Positions 28,304 to 36,340 of a DNA stretch of 64,000 nucleotides are shown here, in pieces. The position numbers and the translations under genes are program-made. The stretch lies in assembly GCA_965200685.1 (NCBI GenBank), contig OZ241379.1, positions 992,001 to 1,056,000 of the forward strand. The letters run 5' to 3'. Position 1 is the stretch's first letter. Each line of letters opens with the position of its first letter. This stretch comes from Bin5 sp965200685 (lineage in GTDB: Bacteria > Chloroflexota > Anaerolineae > Caldilineales > Caldilineaceae). The notes under the pieces were generated by a model that had not been told where the DNA came from, did not search any database, and saw nothing but the letters and a program-made list of their open reading frames with translations.

Positions 28304-28315
28304 GGGGGGGGGGGG
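28304..28315 (-). repeat. Poly-C tract (12 bases) in the leader of LRR copy 1
   Basis: Twelve G on the plus strand, hence twelve C in the LRR transcript. It lies between an upstream ATG (28343, minus) and the LRR frame. That ATG is 107 bases from the LRR ATG; 13 C would bring the two into one frame. Homopolymer length can be miscalled in assemblies. Confidence 0.8.
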
Positions 28316-28449
28316 TAAGGAGGACAGGCCCGGATGCAGACATCCCTAGGCCCGAGGCGTTGTTGTATTTCCTGTAGAGGATCTTTTGGATATTATCCAT
28401 AACTCATCTCGCTGCAGATTGGCTAGAGTAACAGGGAAAATACTACCAT

Positions 28450-28478
28450 AGTATACCCAATCAATTCACATCTGTCAA
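28450..28478 (-). promoter_or_regulatory. Sigma-70-type promoter of LRR copy 1
   Basis: On the minus strand TTGACA (28478-28473), 17-base spacer, TATACT (28455-28450). Transcription would start near 28443, giving a leader of about 200 bases that contains the poly-C tract. Confidence 0.85.
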
Positions 28479-28542
28479 CCTAGCTAGGCAACTGATACGC
28501 GACCTTTGACAGGATATAGATTTGTAAGCTATAAAATCTGTA

Positions 28543-28574
28543 TGGCATTTTGGACGCGCCATAAATACCCCTAA
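28543..28574 (+). repeat. Duplicated 3' tail of the methyltransferase gene at the LRR duplication junction
   Basis: About 32 bases match the last codons of the methyltransferase (24137-24168), and a degraded third copy begins at 33248. The three copies bracket the two LRR units and mark the ends of a tandem duplication. The rest of the 28344-28642 gap holds the copy 1 promoter and no other gene. Confidence 0.85.
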
Positions 28575-28642
28575 GGTGCCTGCCTTCGTTCTCATCTACG
28601 CCCGTAAAGAGGCTGTGCTCGGCCAATCGCAACAGGCCTCTA

Positions 28643-31600
28643 TCACTTATTCACCAAGGGCAGGAAGAGTTGCCTACCCGCAGGGGGTATGGGCGTCACT
28701 GTAGGTGTCGGTGTCAATGCCGGGGTAGGCGTCGGTGTTACAGGATCACAGAAGGGCAACCCCACATCCGCCAAGTCCTGTTCAGACACCCCCAACAACG
28801 CGTTCGGGATACAGCCACTGAAGCTGTTGCCAGACAAGAACAAGCGACTCAAGTTGGCCAACCTACCCAGATCCGTCGGGATGCTGCCAGACAAGCGGTT
28901 GTCCGAAACATCCAACTCCTCTAACCCTGTGAGCTGACTCAACCCGACCGGCAGACGACCACTGATGGCGTTGCCCGAGATGTCCAACACCCGCAGACCG
29001 CTCAACTGATTGACCGGGGCCGGCAGACTGCCCTGCAAGCTCTTGCCCTCGATGTCCAGCCCAAGGCCCAGCACACGCTGCACATCCCCCGCAGTGCCGA
29101 CCGTGACCCCCTCCCAGGTCTCCATGGAGCGGGTCTCACTCCAGTTTAGCCGCTGGGAGGTACTGATGCTTCCCTCAAGGGTGGCCTTGTTGGTTAGGAG
29201 CAGTACGCAGTCTCGGACCAAGGCGGCATTGTCCGTGGGGTTGGGTACAACAGTGCCATTGGTACATGTTGGTCTCTGTGATGAGCCGCCGCCGCCACCG
29301 CCACCACCGCCGCCGCCGCCCGTAGCTGGTGGTCGTGGGCAGACTTGCCAATCTGTTCTCAGGCGACTGGTATAGGGGATACAGGCACCGCGTAGTTGTG
29401 GGTTGCCAGTAAGGTACAACTCCTGCAGAGCGGGGAGAGCGTACAACCGGGAAGGGATCGTAGCCGTCAGTTGGTTGCTGCGGAGGTCCAACGTCCGCAG
29501 ATTTCTGAGATCGCCCAGTTCAGCAGGGATGGTGCCAGTCAGGGTGTTGCTGTAGAGGGACAACGTCCGTAGCTGGGCGAGATCGCCCAGTTCAGCAGGG
29601 ATGGTGCCCGTCAAGGTGTTGCTGTAGAGGTTCAACGTCTGCAGATTTGTGAACTCCCCTAGCCACGGTGGGATACCACCTGTCAAGCTGTTCTGACCTA
29701 GGTTCAAGGTGGTCAGCGTGGTGGAAAGATTGCCCAGTTCCTGCGGGATGATGCCAGTCAAGGTGTTGCTGTAGAGGGACAACGTCCGTAGCTGGGCGAG
29801 ATCGCCCAGTTCCGTAGGGATGCTGCCCCGCAGGGTGTTGCTGATGGACAAGGTCTGCACAGACGTATACGGTGTCGTGCCGAGAGTGATGCCTTGCCAA
29901 TCACCTATATACCTCCCTGTATCCCAGTTCAGAGGGGCAGCCCCTCTTAGGGTGTCCTTGGCGGCTATGAGCGCGTTGCACTCGGCGATCAGATGCCCGT
30001 AATCTGTTTCTGGATCTGGAATCGCGTTTGTGTAGTTACAGCATTCCGACAGACCGACTCCGGGCTGTAATATGTCGGTATCGGCTCGTATAACATGTCT
30101 GTACAACCTACTGGGTACACATCCGCTTAGTTGGTTGCCTCTGATGTAGAATTCATTTATGCTGGTGCGGTGGCGCAGTTCCTGCGGGATGCTGCCCGTC
30201 AGTTGGTTGAAGTGGAGGTTCAAGGAATACAGATTGTAGAGATTGCCCAGTGCAGGCGGGATGATGCCCGTCAGTTGGTTGTCATTGAGGTGCAAGTCAG
30301 TCAGATTGTAGAGATTGCCCAGTGCAGGCGGGATGATGCCAGTTAAGCGATGACTGGGGAGTTTTAACGTATATAAATGACTACCCCTCCACTCGCTTCC
30401 GTAAGCGAAGCCTTGCCAATTAGCTATTGGCCTCGTTGTATCCCAGTTCAGTGTAGCGGTCCCTCGTAGGGTATCCTTGATGTCCAAGAGCACGTTGCAA
30501 GCGTGGACCAAGTCGGGGTGTTCGTTCGGCGGGTCTCCGGGCACCGCTTGGCTGCCAGGACAACATCCCCTCCATCCCCGCGGTAGTATTCCTGTATCAG
30601 GGATTCTTTGCCACAATGATGGAGGGATACATCCGCTTATGGCGTCATTGCCAGAGATAGTGAACTCTTCTATAGCAGTGAGTACGTTTAATGTGGTCGT
30701 GATCTGCCCCCGCAGTTGGTTGTTGTGGAGGCGCAAAGACCGCAGAGTTGTGGTGAGGTTGGCGAGGGATGCAGGGATCGTGCCCGTCAACCTGTTGTTG
30801 CTGAGGTCCAACCTCGTCAGCGCAGAGAGATTGCCTAGTTCAGTAGGGATCGTACCCGTCAGGGTATTGCTGTAGAGGTTCAAGGTCTGCAACGTTGTGG
30901 TAATGTTACCCAGTTCCTGCGGGATCCCCCCCGTCAGGGTGTTGCTGTAGAGGGACAAGGTCTGCAGCTTTGTGAACTTCCCTAGCCACGGTGGGATGGA
31001 GCCTGTCAGTTGGTTGCCGCCGAGGTTCAAGCTCTGCAGCGTGGTGGAAAGATTGCCCAGTTCAACAAGGATGGTGCCCGTGAGTTGGTTGTCGCCGAGG
31101 TTCAAACTCTGCAGCTTTGTGAACTCCCTTAGCCACGGTGGGATGGAGCCTGTCAGTTGGTTGCCGCCGAGGTTCAAACTCTGCAGCGTGGTGGAAAGAT
31201 TGCCCAGGGCAGCAGGGATGGTGCCTGACAAAGGTGGCGTATTACTGGAGAGGTTCAAGGTTATCACTTGCGTGGGAGAGACGTTGTGGTTGAGACCAAT
31301 GCCATGCCAGTCAGTTATCGGAGTCGTTGTACTCCAGTTCAATGAACTGTATAGGCTGTCCTTAGCCCCAACAAGCACGTTGCAATCCGCGACCAAGCTG
31401 CGCGATTCTGTGGTGGTTGACCAGCCGGGAATCGCGACGCTACCGTAACAGGGATTAGAGCCAGGGGTGCATGCTGGCACGCCTTGGGAATTAAGTAGCT
31501 GTCCGCTCCAGGACTGGAAGGGGTGACATCCTACAAATTGGTTTACGTTGTTGGTTCTTAGCCAAATGGTGGCAGTCGTAGAGAGATTGCCCAGTTCCGG

Positions 31601-32986
31601 TGGGATCTCGCCGCTCAGTTGATTGGGGGCCAGTCGCAACTCTCTAAGATTGGTGAGTTGGCTCAGTTCCGGTGGGATATTGCCCGTCAGTAGATTGCTG
31701 TTCAGGTACAGGTCTCTAAGATTGGTGAGTTGGCCCAGTTCCGGTGGGATATTGCCCGTCAGATAGTTACTAGATAAGTCAAGTTTTATCAGATTGGTGA
31801 GGTTACCCAGAGAAGCAGGGATCGTGCCAGCCATCAACTGATTCTGCATCACAAGGACTCTCAGATTATTGAAACCATCCCCCCAGGCAGACGGTATAGT
31901 AGCCCCCGTTATTTGGGATTGGTTTGGATCGAACCGCAACACTTGCAGTGCGTCAAGGTCTTTCAGTGCAGCAGGGAGACTGCCATTCCTCACTGTAGAG
32001 AAGTTCAACCCGACTACACGATTTTCATCACGTAATAACGTACTCGCTGCAGGAGGGACACTACTTGTATCTGCTAGCATGGCAGTCCAGCTGGCCATAT
32101 CTACGCTTGTGTCCCAGTTCATTGAGCTAAAGCCATAGTCTGTCTCGGAGTGCTTAATTGACAGCAGCGTATTGCAATCATTGACCAGGCCGGAGTGTGC
32201 GCTCCCGCTGGCGTATACTAAGGGTTCGGTCGAGTCTACGGACCGCACCGCTTGGCTGCCAGCACAACATCCCCTCCATCCCTGCGGTATAGACGTTTTA
32301 TCAGATGCAGGGATCGTACTCCACAATGATGGAGGGATACATCCGCTTATGTCGTTATTGCCAGAGATAGTGAACACTGTATTGGTGAGTACGTTCAATG
32401 TGGTTGTGATCTGCCCCCGCAATTGGTTGCGATGGAGGCGCAAAGACCGCAGAGTTGTGCTGAGGTTGGCGAGGGATGCAGGGATGGTGCCCGTCAGGGT
32501 GTTGCTGTAGAGATTCAACGTCGTCAGCGCAGTGAGATTGCCCAGTTCAGTAGGGATGGTGCCGGTCAGGGTGTTGCTGTAGAGATTCAACGTCATCAGC
32601 GCAGTGAGATTGCCTAGGGCAGCAGGGATGGTGCCCGTCAGGTTCCGGTTGGACAGGTCCAACCCCGTTACATGAGTCATGGTGCTGGTGACGCCTTCCC
32701 ATGTGCTTATAGTGCGCGTCAGTGCCCAAGTAGTCAGCCCTGTCGCGGTTGTCAGCTGGGTCCGGGCTGCCCAGAGCGCATTACAATCCGCGATCAGGGT
32801 AGCGGATTCAGTAGCACCTGTGCCGGGGATCGCGTCCGTGTTTGCACATACACTCGGGACCATTACCTGTGCGGCGATGGGTTGTGTGCCGGCCACCAGC
32901 AGCAGGCCGCTGATGGCAAGTACAACCCCGAACAGCATGCAGGCGAGGAGGAGGATCCTTGGCCTGGCAGGGAGTCTTATACACAT
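28643..32986 (-). CDS. Giant secreted leucine-rich repeat protein, copy 2
   Basis: A 1447-aa paralogue of the preceding LRR protein. ATG 32986 has AGGAG 10 bases upstream and gives a full signal peptide with a basic start ('MCIRLPARPRILLLACMLFG') and a likely cleavage after 'PIAAQ'. Six N-cap-like blocks start separate LRR runs; one (about residues 245-310) is absent from copy 1. The 147-bp double repeat is present about twice (30953-31210). A 12-glycine linker lies near 1221-1233, then the last LRR block, a Thr-Pro linker and 'GRQLFLPLVNK'. The C-terminal about 200 residues are nearly identical to copy 1, while the middle differs. Role unknown; adhesion or protein binding at the cell surface is plausible. 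Confidence 0.9.
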   Translation of the reverse strand: MCIRLPARPRILLLACMLFGVVLAISGLLLVAGTQPIAAQVMVPSVCANTDAIPGTGATESATLIADCNALWAARTQLTTATGLTTWALTRTISTWEGVTSTMTHVTGLDLSNRNLTGTIPAALGNLTALMTLNLYSNTLTGTIPTELGNLTALTTLNLYSNTLTGTIPASLANLSTTLRSLRLHRNQLRGQITTTLNVLTNTVFTISGNNDISGCIPPSLWSTIPASDKTSIPQGWRGCCAGSQAVRSVDSTEPLVYASGSAHSGLVNDCNTLLSIKHSETDYGFSSMNWDTSVDMASWTAMLADTSSVPPAASTLLRDENRVVGLNFSTVRNGSLPAALKDLDALQVLRFDPNQSQITGATIPSAWGDGFNNLRVLVMQNQLMAGTIPASLGNLTNLIKLDLSSNYLTGNIPPELGQLTNLRDLYLNSNLLTGNIPPELSQLTNLRELRLAPNQLSGEIPPELGNLSTTATIWLRTNNVNQFVGCHPFQSWSGQLLNSQGVPACTPGSNPCYGSVAIPGWSTTTESRSLVADCNVLVGAKDSLYSSLNWSTTTPITDWHGIGLNHNVSPTQVITLNLSSNTPPLSGTIPAALGNLSTTLQSLNLGGNQLTGSIPPWLREFTKLQSLNLGDNQLTGTILVELGNLSTTLQSLNLGGNQLTGSIPPWLGKFTKLQTLSLYSNTLTGGIPQELGNITTTLQTLNLYSNTLTGTIPTELGNLSALTRLDLSNNRLTGTIPASLANLTTTLRSLRLHNNQLRGQITTTLNVLTAIEEFTISGNDAISGCIPPSLWQRIPDTGILPRGWRGCCPGSQAVPGDPPNEHPDLVHACNVLLDIKDTLRGTATLNWDTTRPIANWQGFAYGSEWRGSHLYTLKLPSHRLTGIIPPALGNLYNLTDLHLNDNQLTGIIPPALGNLYNLYSLNLHFNQLTGSIPQELRHRTSINEFYIRGNQLSGCVPSRLYRHVIRADTDILQPGVGLSECCNYTNAIPDPETDYGHLIAECNALIAAKDTLRGAAPLNWDTGRYIGDWQGITLGTTPYTSVQTLSISNTLRGSIPTELGDLAQLRTLSLYSNTLTGIIPQELGNLSTTLTTLNLGQNSLTGGIPPWLGEFTNLQTLNLYSNTLTGTIPAELGDLAQLRTLSLYSNTLTGTIPAELGDLRNLRTLDLRSNQLTATIPSRLYALPALQELYLTGNPQLRGACIPYTSRLRTDWQVCPRPPATGGGGGGGGGGGGSSQRPTCTNGTVVPNPTDNAALVRDCVLLLTNKATLEGSISTSQRLNWSETRSMETWEGVTVGTAGDVQRVLGLGLDIEGKSLQGSLPAPVNQLSGLRVLDISGNAISGRLPVGLSQLTGLEELDVSDNRLSGSIPTDLGRLANLSRLFLSGNSFSGCIPNALLGVSEQDLADVGLPFCDPVTPTPTPALTPTPTVTPIPPAGRQLFLPLVNK
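30951..31210 (-). repeat. 147-bp tandem repeat in LRR copy 2 (short array)
   Basis: Markers at 31025 and 31172 (147 apart) with the same flanking half unit as in copy 1. It corresponds to the longer 26330-27030 array. Confidence 0.9.
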
Positions 32987-33005
32987 TGGTATAGAACTCC
33001 TGTTC

Positions 33006-33019
33006 GGGGGGGGGGGGGG
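33006..33019 (-). repeat. Poly-C tract (14 bases) in the leader of LRR copy 2
   Basis: Fourteen G on the plus strand. An upstream ATG (33048, minus) reads into the tract 62 bases before the LRR ATG; 15 or 12 C would fuse it in frame to the LRR protein. The frame between the tract and the LRR ATG contains no stop. Confidence 0.8.
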
Positions 33020-33154
33020 TAAGGACGACAGGGCCCGGATGCAGACATCCCTAGGGCCGAGGCGTTGTCGTGTTTCCTGTAGAGGCTCTTTTGGATATTA
33101 TCCATAACTCATCTCGCTGCGGATTGGCTAGAGTAACAGGGGAAATACTACCAT

Positions 33155-33183
33155 AGTATACCCAATCAATTCACATCTGTCAA
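33155..33183 (-). promoter_or_regulatory. Sigma-70-type promoter of LRR copy 2
   Basis: Minus strand TTGACA (33183-33178), 17-base spacer, TATACT (33160-33155); same sequence as in front of copy 1. Confidence 0.85.
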
Positions 33184-33300
33184 CCTAGCTAAGCAACTGA
33201 TACGCGACCTTTGACAGGATATAGATTTGTAAGCTATAAAATCTGTATGGCGTTTTGGACGTGCAACAAAAATACCAGAGAGGCCCTGATGGTCGAATCG

Positions 33301-33470
33301 GTATTCCATACTGTATGAACTGCTACTATGGAGAAGATCAGTGCTCCATATTATACGAACTGCTACTATGGAGAGTATCAGTGCTCCATATTATACGAAC
33401 GGTTACTATGGAGAAGATCAGCATTCCATAGTATACGAACGGTTACTATGGAGAAGATCAGCATTCCATG
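33301..33470 (+). repeat. Four tandem 40-bp repeats with internal inverted arms
   Basis: The block CCATA recurs at 33306, 33346, 33386 and 33426, with a partial fifth at 33466: an exact 40-base period. Each unit holds inverted arms, CTCCATA with TATGGAG in the early units and CCATAGTA with TACTATGG around TACGAACGGT in the last full one. The 11-mer CCATAGTATAC of the last unit is also the -10 region of both LRR promoters (28446, 33151). The array ends just before the AAA ATPase gene. There is no spacer variation, so it is not CRISPR; operator-like or recombination-site roles are possible. Confidence 0.92.
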
Positions 33471-33485
33471 AACGGGAGATGCTAA

Positions 33486-34790
33486 GTGATCACTCTGATT
33501 GAAGCTCTCAACTACCGATGCTTACGGTATATATCAAGACCTCTTCAACCGTTTCATGTCCTAGTCGGCCCGAACGCCTCGGGCAAGACGACTTTTTTAG
33601 ATGTGGTCGGCTTTCTGCAAGATATGGTGTCTGAGGGGCTAGATATAGCGTTGTTTGAGCGGACCACAAACCCGCAAGAACTTCTCTTTCGGCGTCAAGG
33701 TGACAAACTGGAATTGGCGGTCGAGGCACGTATCCCCGACGAATTGCGTCAGCGAACAGCGAGGCCAGAGCTAAATACGGCAAGGTACGAAGTGGCTATC
33801 GGCTTTGACGAAACAAAACGGCAGTTCGAGTTCAAGGCGGAGAAGTTTTTATTGAAGCAGGGTCAGGTGTTGCCATCAACATGTGTGCCCCGCACCACAT
33901 TGCCGACAATGGGGCAGAGCAATTCCTCGCCTCATTCATTCCCCATGCCACCGAATGCGCCGGATTCTCTGGTGACCCCTACCCCTAGGCGCGGCATCAA
34001 GAGCGTGGTCAATAAGGTACCGGGAGGGAATGACAACTTTTACAGCGAGACCTACGAGCGGGCGGGGAAGGGCTGGACCCCTTCATTCAGGCTTGGACCG
34101 CAAAAATCGGCCCTCCGCAATCTCCCAGCCGATGAACAGTCTTTGCCTGTAGCCACATGGTTTCGAGAATACCTGAGCGGCGGTGTCCAGCGGTTCATAC
34201 TCAACAGCATCAGGATTCGACGCCCCAGTCCACCGACCAGGGTCGCGGGTTTTTTAGCGGATGGGTCAAACCTGCCTTGGGCTGTTGCCCGTCTACGGCG
34301 AGAAGACCCGGAACGGCACAGGGCTTGGATCGTACACCTGCAAACGGCTCTCTCCGATCTTGTGGACATTACGACCTTTGAGCGCCCAGAAGATAGACAT
34401 TGCTACATGATCTATGAATATGCGGGGGGCTTGAAAGTCCCTTCTTGGCTAGTGTCCGATGGCACGCTCCGCCTTACAGCTCTCACCTTGCCGGCCTATC
34501 TCACCGATCTCCAGGGGATCTATCTGATAGAAGAACCGGAGAACGGGATCCATCCAAAAGCCATAGGGAGCGCGTATGATTCCCTCTCCTCAATGTATGG
34601 GGCCCAGGTCCTACTAGCGACCCATTCGCCGGTGGTATTAAATGCGGCCAAGCCGGAGGATGTGTTATGCTTTGCGAAAGATCATGAAGGATCGACCGAT
34701 ATCGTCCTTGGTTCCGAGCATCCCAGGTTGCAGCAGTGGCGCAGAGAAATCAGTCTTGGCACATTACTTGCTGCGGGGGTTTTGGGATGA
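33486..34790 (+). CDS. AAA family ATPase (AAA15/AAA_21, OLD-like), predicted defence component
   Basis: A 434-aa SMC/OLD-like ATPase. Walker A 'GPNASGKTT' (28-36), ABC-like signature region 'SDGTLRLTALTLPAYL', Walker B 'YLIEEPENGIHP', and the H-loop 'LLATHSPVVLN' are all present. GTG 33486 is preceded by GGGAG. The next gene overlaps by ATGA, as in two-gene ATPase-effector systems, but that partner is truncated here, so the system is probably inactive. The 40-bp repeats directly upstream could regulate it. Confidence 0.85.
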   Translation: MITLIEALNYRCLRYISRPLQPFHVLVGPNASGKTTFLDVVGFLQDMVSEGLDIALFERTTNPQELLFRRQGDKLELAVEARIPDELRQRTARPELNTARYEVAIGFDETKRQFEFKAEKFLLKQGQVLPSTCVPRTTLPTMGQSNSSPHSFPMPPNAPDSLVTPTPRRGIKSVVNKVPGGNDNFYSETYERAGKGWTPSFRLGPQKSALRNLPADEQSLPVATWFREYLSGGVQRFILNSIRIRRPSPPTRVAGFLADGSNLPWAVARLRREDPERHRAWIVHLQTALSDLVDITTFERPEDRHCYMIYEYAGGLKVPSWLVSDGTLRLTALTLPAYLTDLQGIYLIEEPENGIHPKAIGSAYDSLSSMYGAQVLLATHSPVVLNAAKPEDVLCFAKDHEGSTDIVLGSEHPRLQQWRREISLGTLLAAGVLG

Positions 34791-35344
34791 AAGACCTCGT
34801 GGTTCTCGTCTCTGACCAAAACATGAAATACGTGCTCAAAGGATTGCTGGCAAGGCCGCAAGCACTGGGTATTCATCCAATCAACATTGATGATGAAAAA
34901 GATATTATTCGCCATCCGGAACACGACCCCGGATGTGCAAACAGCGGTGTTACGTTCCTAGCCGATTTCGCGCAACAGTATCGCTACGGTTTGCTCATGT
35001 TCGATCATGAAGGAAGTGGAAAGCAGATATGCAGTGTCAACCGTGAATCAGTATCTCAAGCAGCCTATCTGTCGTCAGACAGCTCTGGTTCGCCGCTAAC
35101 AATGGGAGCACTCCATGAAAATCACCGATATCAAGACCTACCCGGTCTGGGTGGGACATCGCAACCAGATGATCGTCAAAGTAGAGACCGACGAGGGCCT
35201 GTACGGCTGGGGCGAGGCCGGCATCTCCGGACGGGAGCTGGCAGTTGTCGGCGCAATACGTCATTATCGGGAATTCCTCATCGGACAGGATCCCCTACGT
35301 ATGGGCGCGCTATGGCAGGAGATGTACCGCAGCCAGTATTTTGA
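34787..35344 (+). pseudogene. Truncated partner of the AAA ATPase (N-terminal about 80 residues real)
   Basis: It starts by ATGA overlap with the ATPase. Residues 1-80 ('MKDLVVLVSDQNMKYVLKGL', then 'HPEHDPGC' and 'LLMFDHEGSGK') look like a conserved small protein that accompanies AAA15 ATPases, with a possible TOPRIM-like 'MFDHEGSG' core. After about 35025 the frame runs on through the start of the dehydratase gene as an out-of-frame overlap and loses any family likeness. I infer that its 3' end was lost at a junction near 35025. Its function is unknown. Confidence 0.6.
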
Positions 35345-36278
35345 GGGTGGTCGCATCCTGACCGGCGCGATTTCAGCCATTGATATAGCCCTGCATGACA
35401 TCGCCGGCAAGGCCCTACATGTGCCGGTTTACCAGCTTCTCGGGGGCAAACAGCGGGAGTGGATCCCCTGCTTCGCGACCACAGACGCGTCCTCGCAAAC
35501 GGCATTGATCGAAAATGTAAAACTTCTCGTGGCCTTGGGCTGGCCGGCCATTCGCACAGGCATGCACAAGGGCCGCAAGGACGACGACCCGGATACAATC
35601 TTTGAGCCGCGGGAGTCCCTCGCACAGACTGCCAAATGGTTGACAGCGGTGCGGGAGGAGGTGGGGCCGGATGCGGTCCTGGGCATCGACTTCCATCACC
35701 GCTTGAGCGTAGCCGAAGCCGCCTCTTTCTGTCAACGTATGCCATCGGGGACACTAGATTTTTTGGAGGAGCCGATCCGGGACGAAACCCCCGCAGCCTA
35801 TGAATCCCTACGCACCATGACCGACATCCCCTTTGCCATCGGCGAGGAATTCTCCAGCAAATGGCAGTTCCTGCCCTACATTGAGCGCGGCATCACCCAA
35901 TTCGCGCGCATTGATGTCTGCAATGTGGGTGGCCTGACCGAAGCCATGAAAGTAGCGGCCCTGGCCGAGGCCCATTACATCGACCTGATGCCACACAACC
36001 CGCTCGGCCCCATCTGCACTGCGGCCACAATTCACATGGCTGCGGCTGTCCCAAACTTCGCCTGGCTGGAGGTGCGGGTCTCTCCCACAGAACAGGGCCG
36101 CTTTTACGATTCTGATTGGTTCCCTGTACAGGCAGAGCTAGACGAGTACCGCTATCTCGTGCCGGATGGGCCTGGCCTCGGTGTGGATTTCAACGAAGAA
36201 CGAGCGCAAGCCGAAGCGTTCCGCTACTGGGAAGCACCTCATCTTCAGCGCCGGGATGGATCGTATACGAATTGGTAG
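35115..36278 (+). CDS. Mandelate racemase/enolase superfamily sugar-acid dehydratase
   Basis: A 387-aa enolase-superfamily enzyme. Metal ligands are Asp192 ('GIDFHHR'), Glu218 ('FLEEP') and Glu244 ('AIGEEF'), and a general acid/base His294 lies in 'MPHNPLGP'. The 'DFHxR' form of the first motif and His294 are typical of the D-galactonate dehydratase subgroup, which converts sugar acids to 2-keto-3-deoxy acids; exact substrate is not certain. GGGAG lies 9 bases before the ATG. It stands alone, next to the broken ATPase partner. Confidence 0.88.
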   Translation: MKITDIKTYPVWVGHRNQMIVKVETDEGLYGWGEAGISGRELAVVGAIRHYREFLIGQDPLRMGALWQEMYRSQYFEGGRILTGAISAIDIALHDIAGKALHVPVYQLLGGKQREWIPCFATTDASSQTALIENVKLLVALGWPAIRTGMHKGRKDDDPDTIFEPRESLAQTAKWLTAVREEVGPDAVLGIDFHHRLSVAEAASFCQRMPSGTLDFLEEPIRDETPAAYESLRTMTDIPFAIGEEFSSKWQFLPYIERGITQFARIDVCNVGGLTEAMKVAALAEAHYIDLMPHNPLGPICTAATIHMAAAVPNFAWLEVRVSPTEQGRFYDSDWFPVQAELDEYRYLVPDGPGLGVDFNEERAQAEAFRYWEAPHLQRRDGSYTNW

Positions 36279-36340
36279 GCTTTCACGAACTCCAACGACC
36301 CCAACCAACGTCACATTGTACAGCATCAAGCGTGATTGGG

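Noticed and set aside
33301..33470. Possible CRISPR array
   Set aside because: The 40-base units are directly contiguous with no variable spacers, and there are no cas genes.
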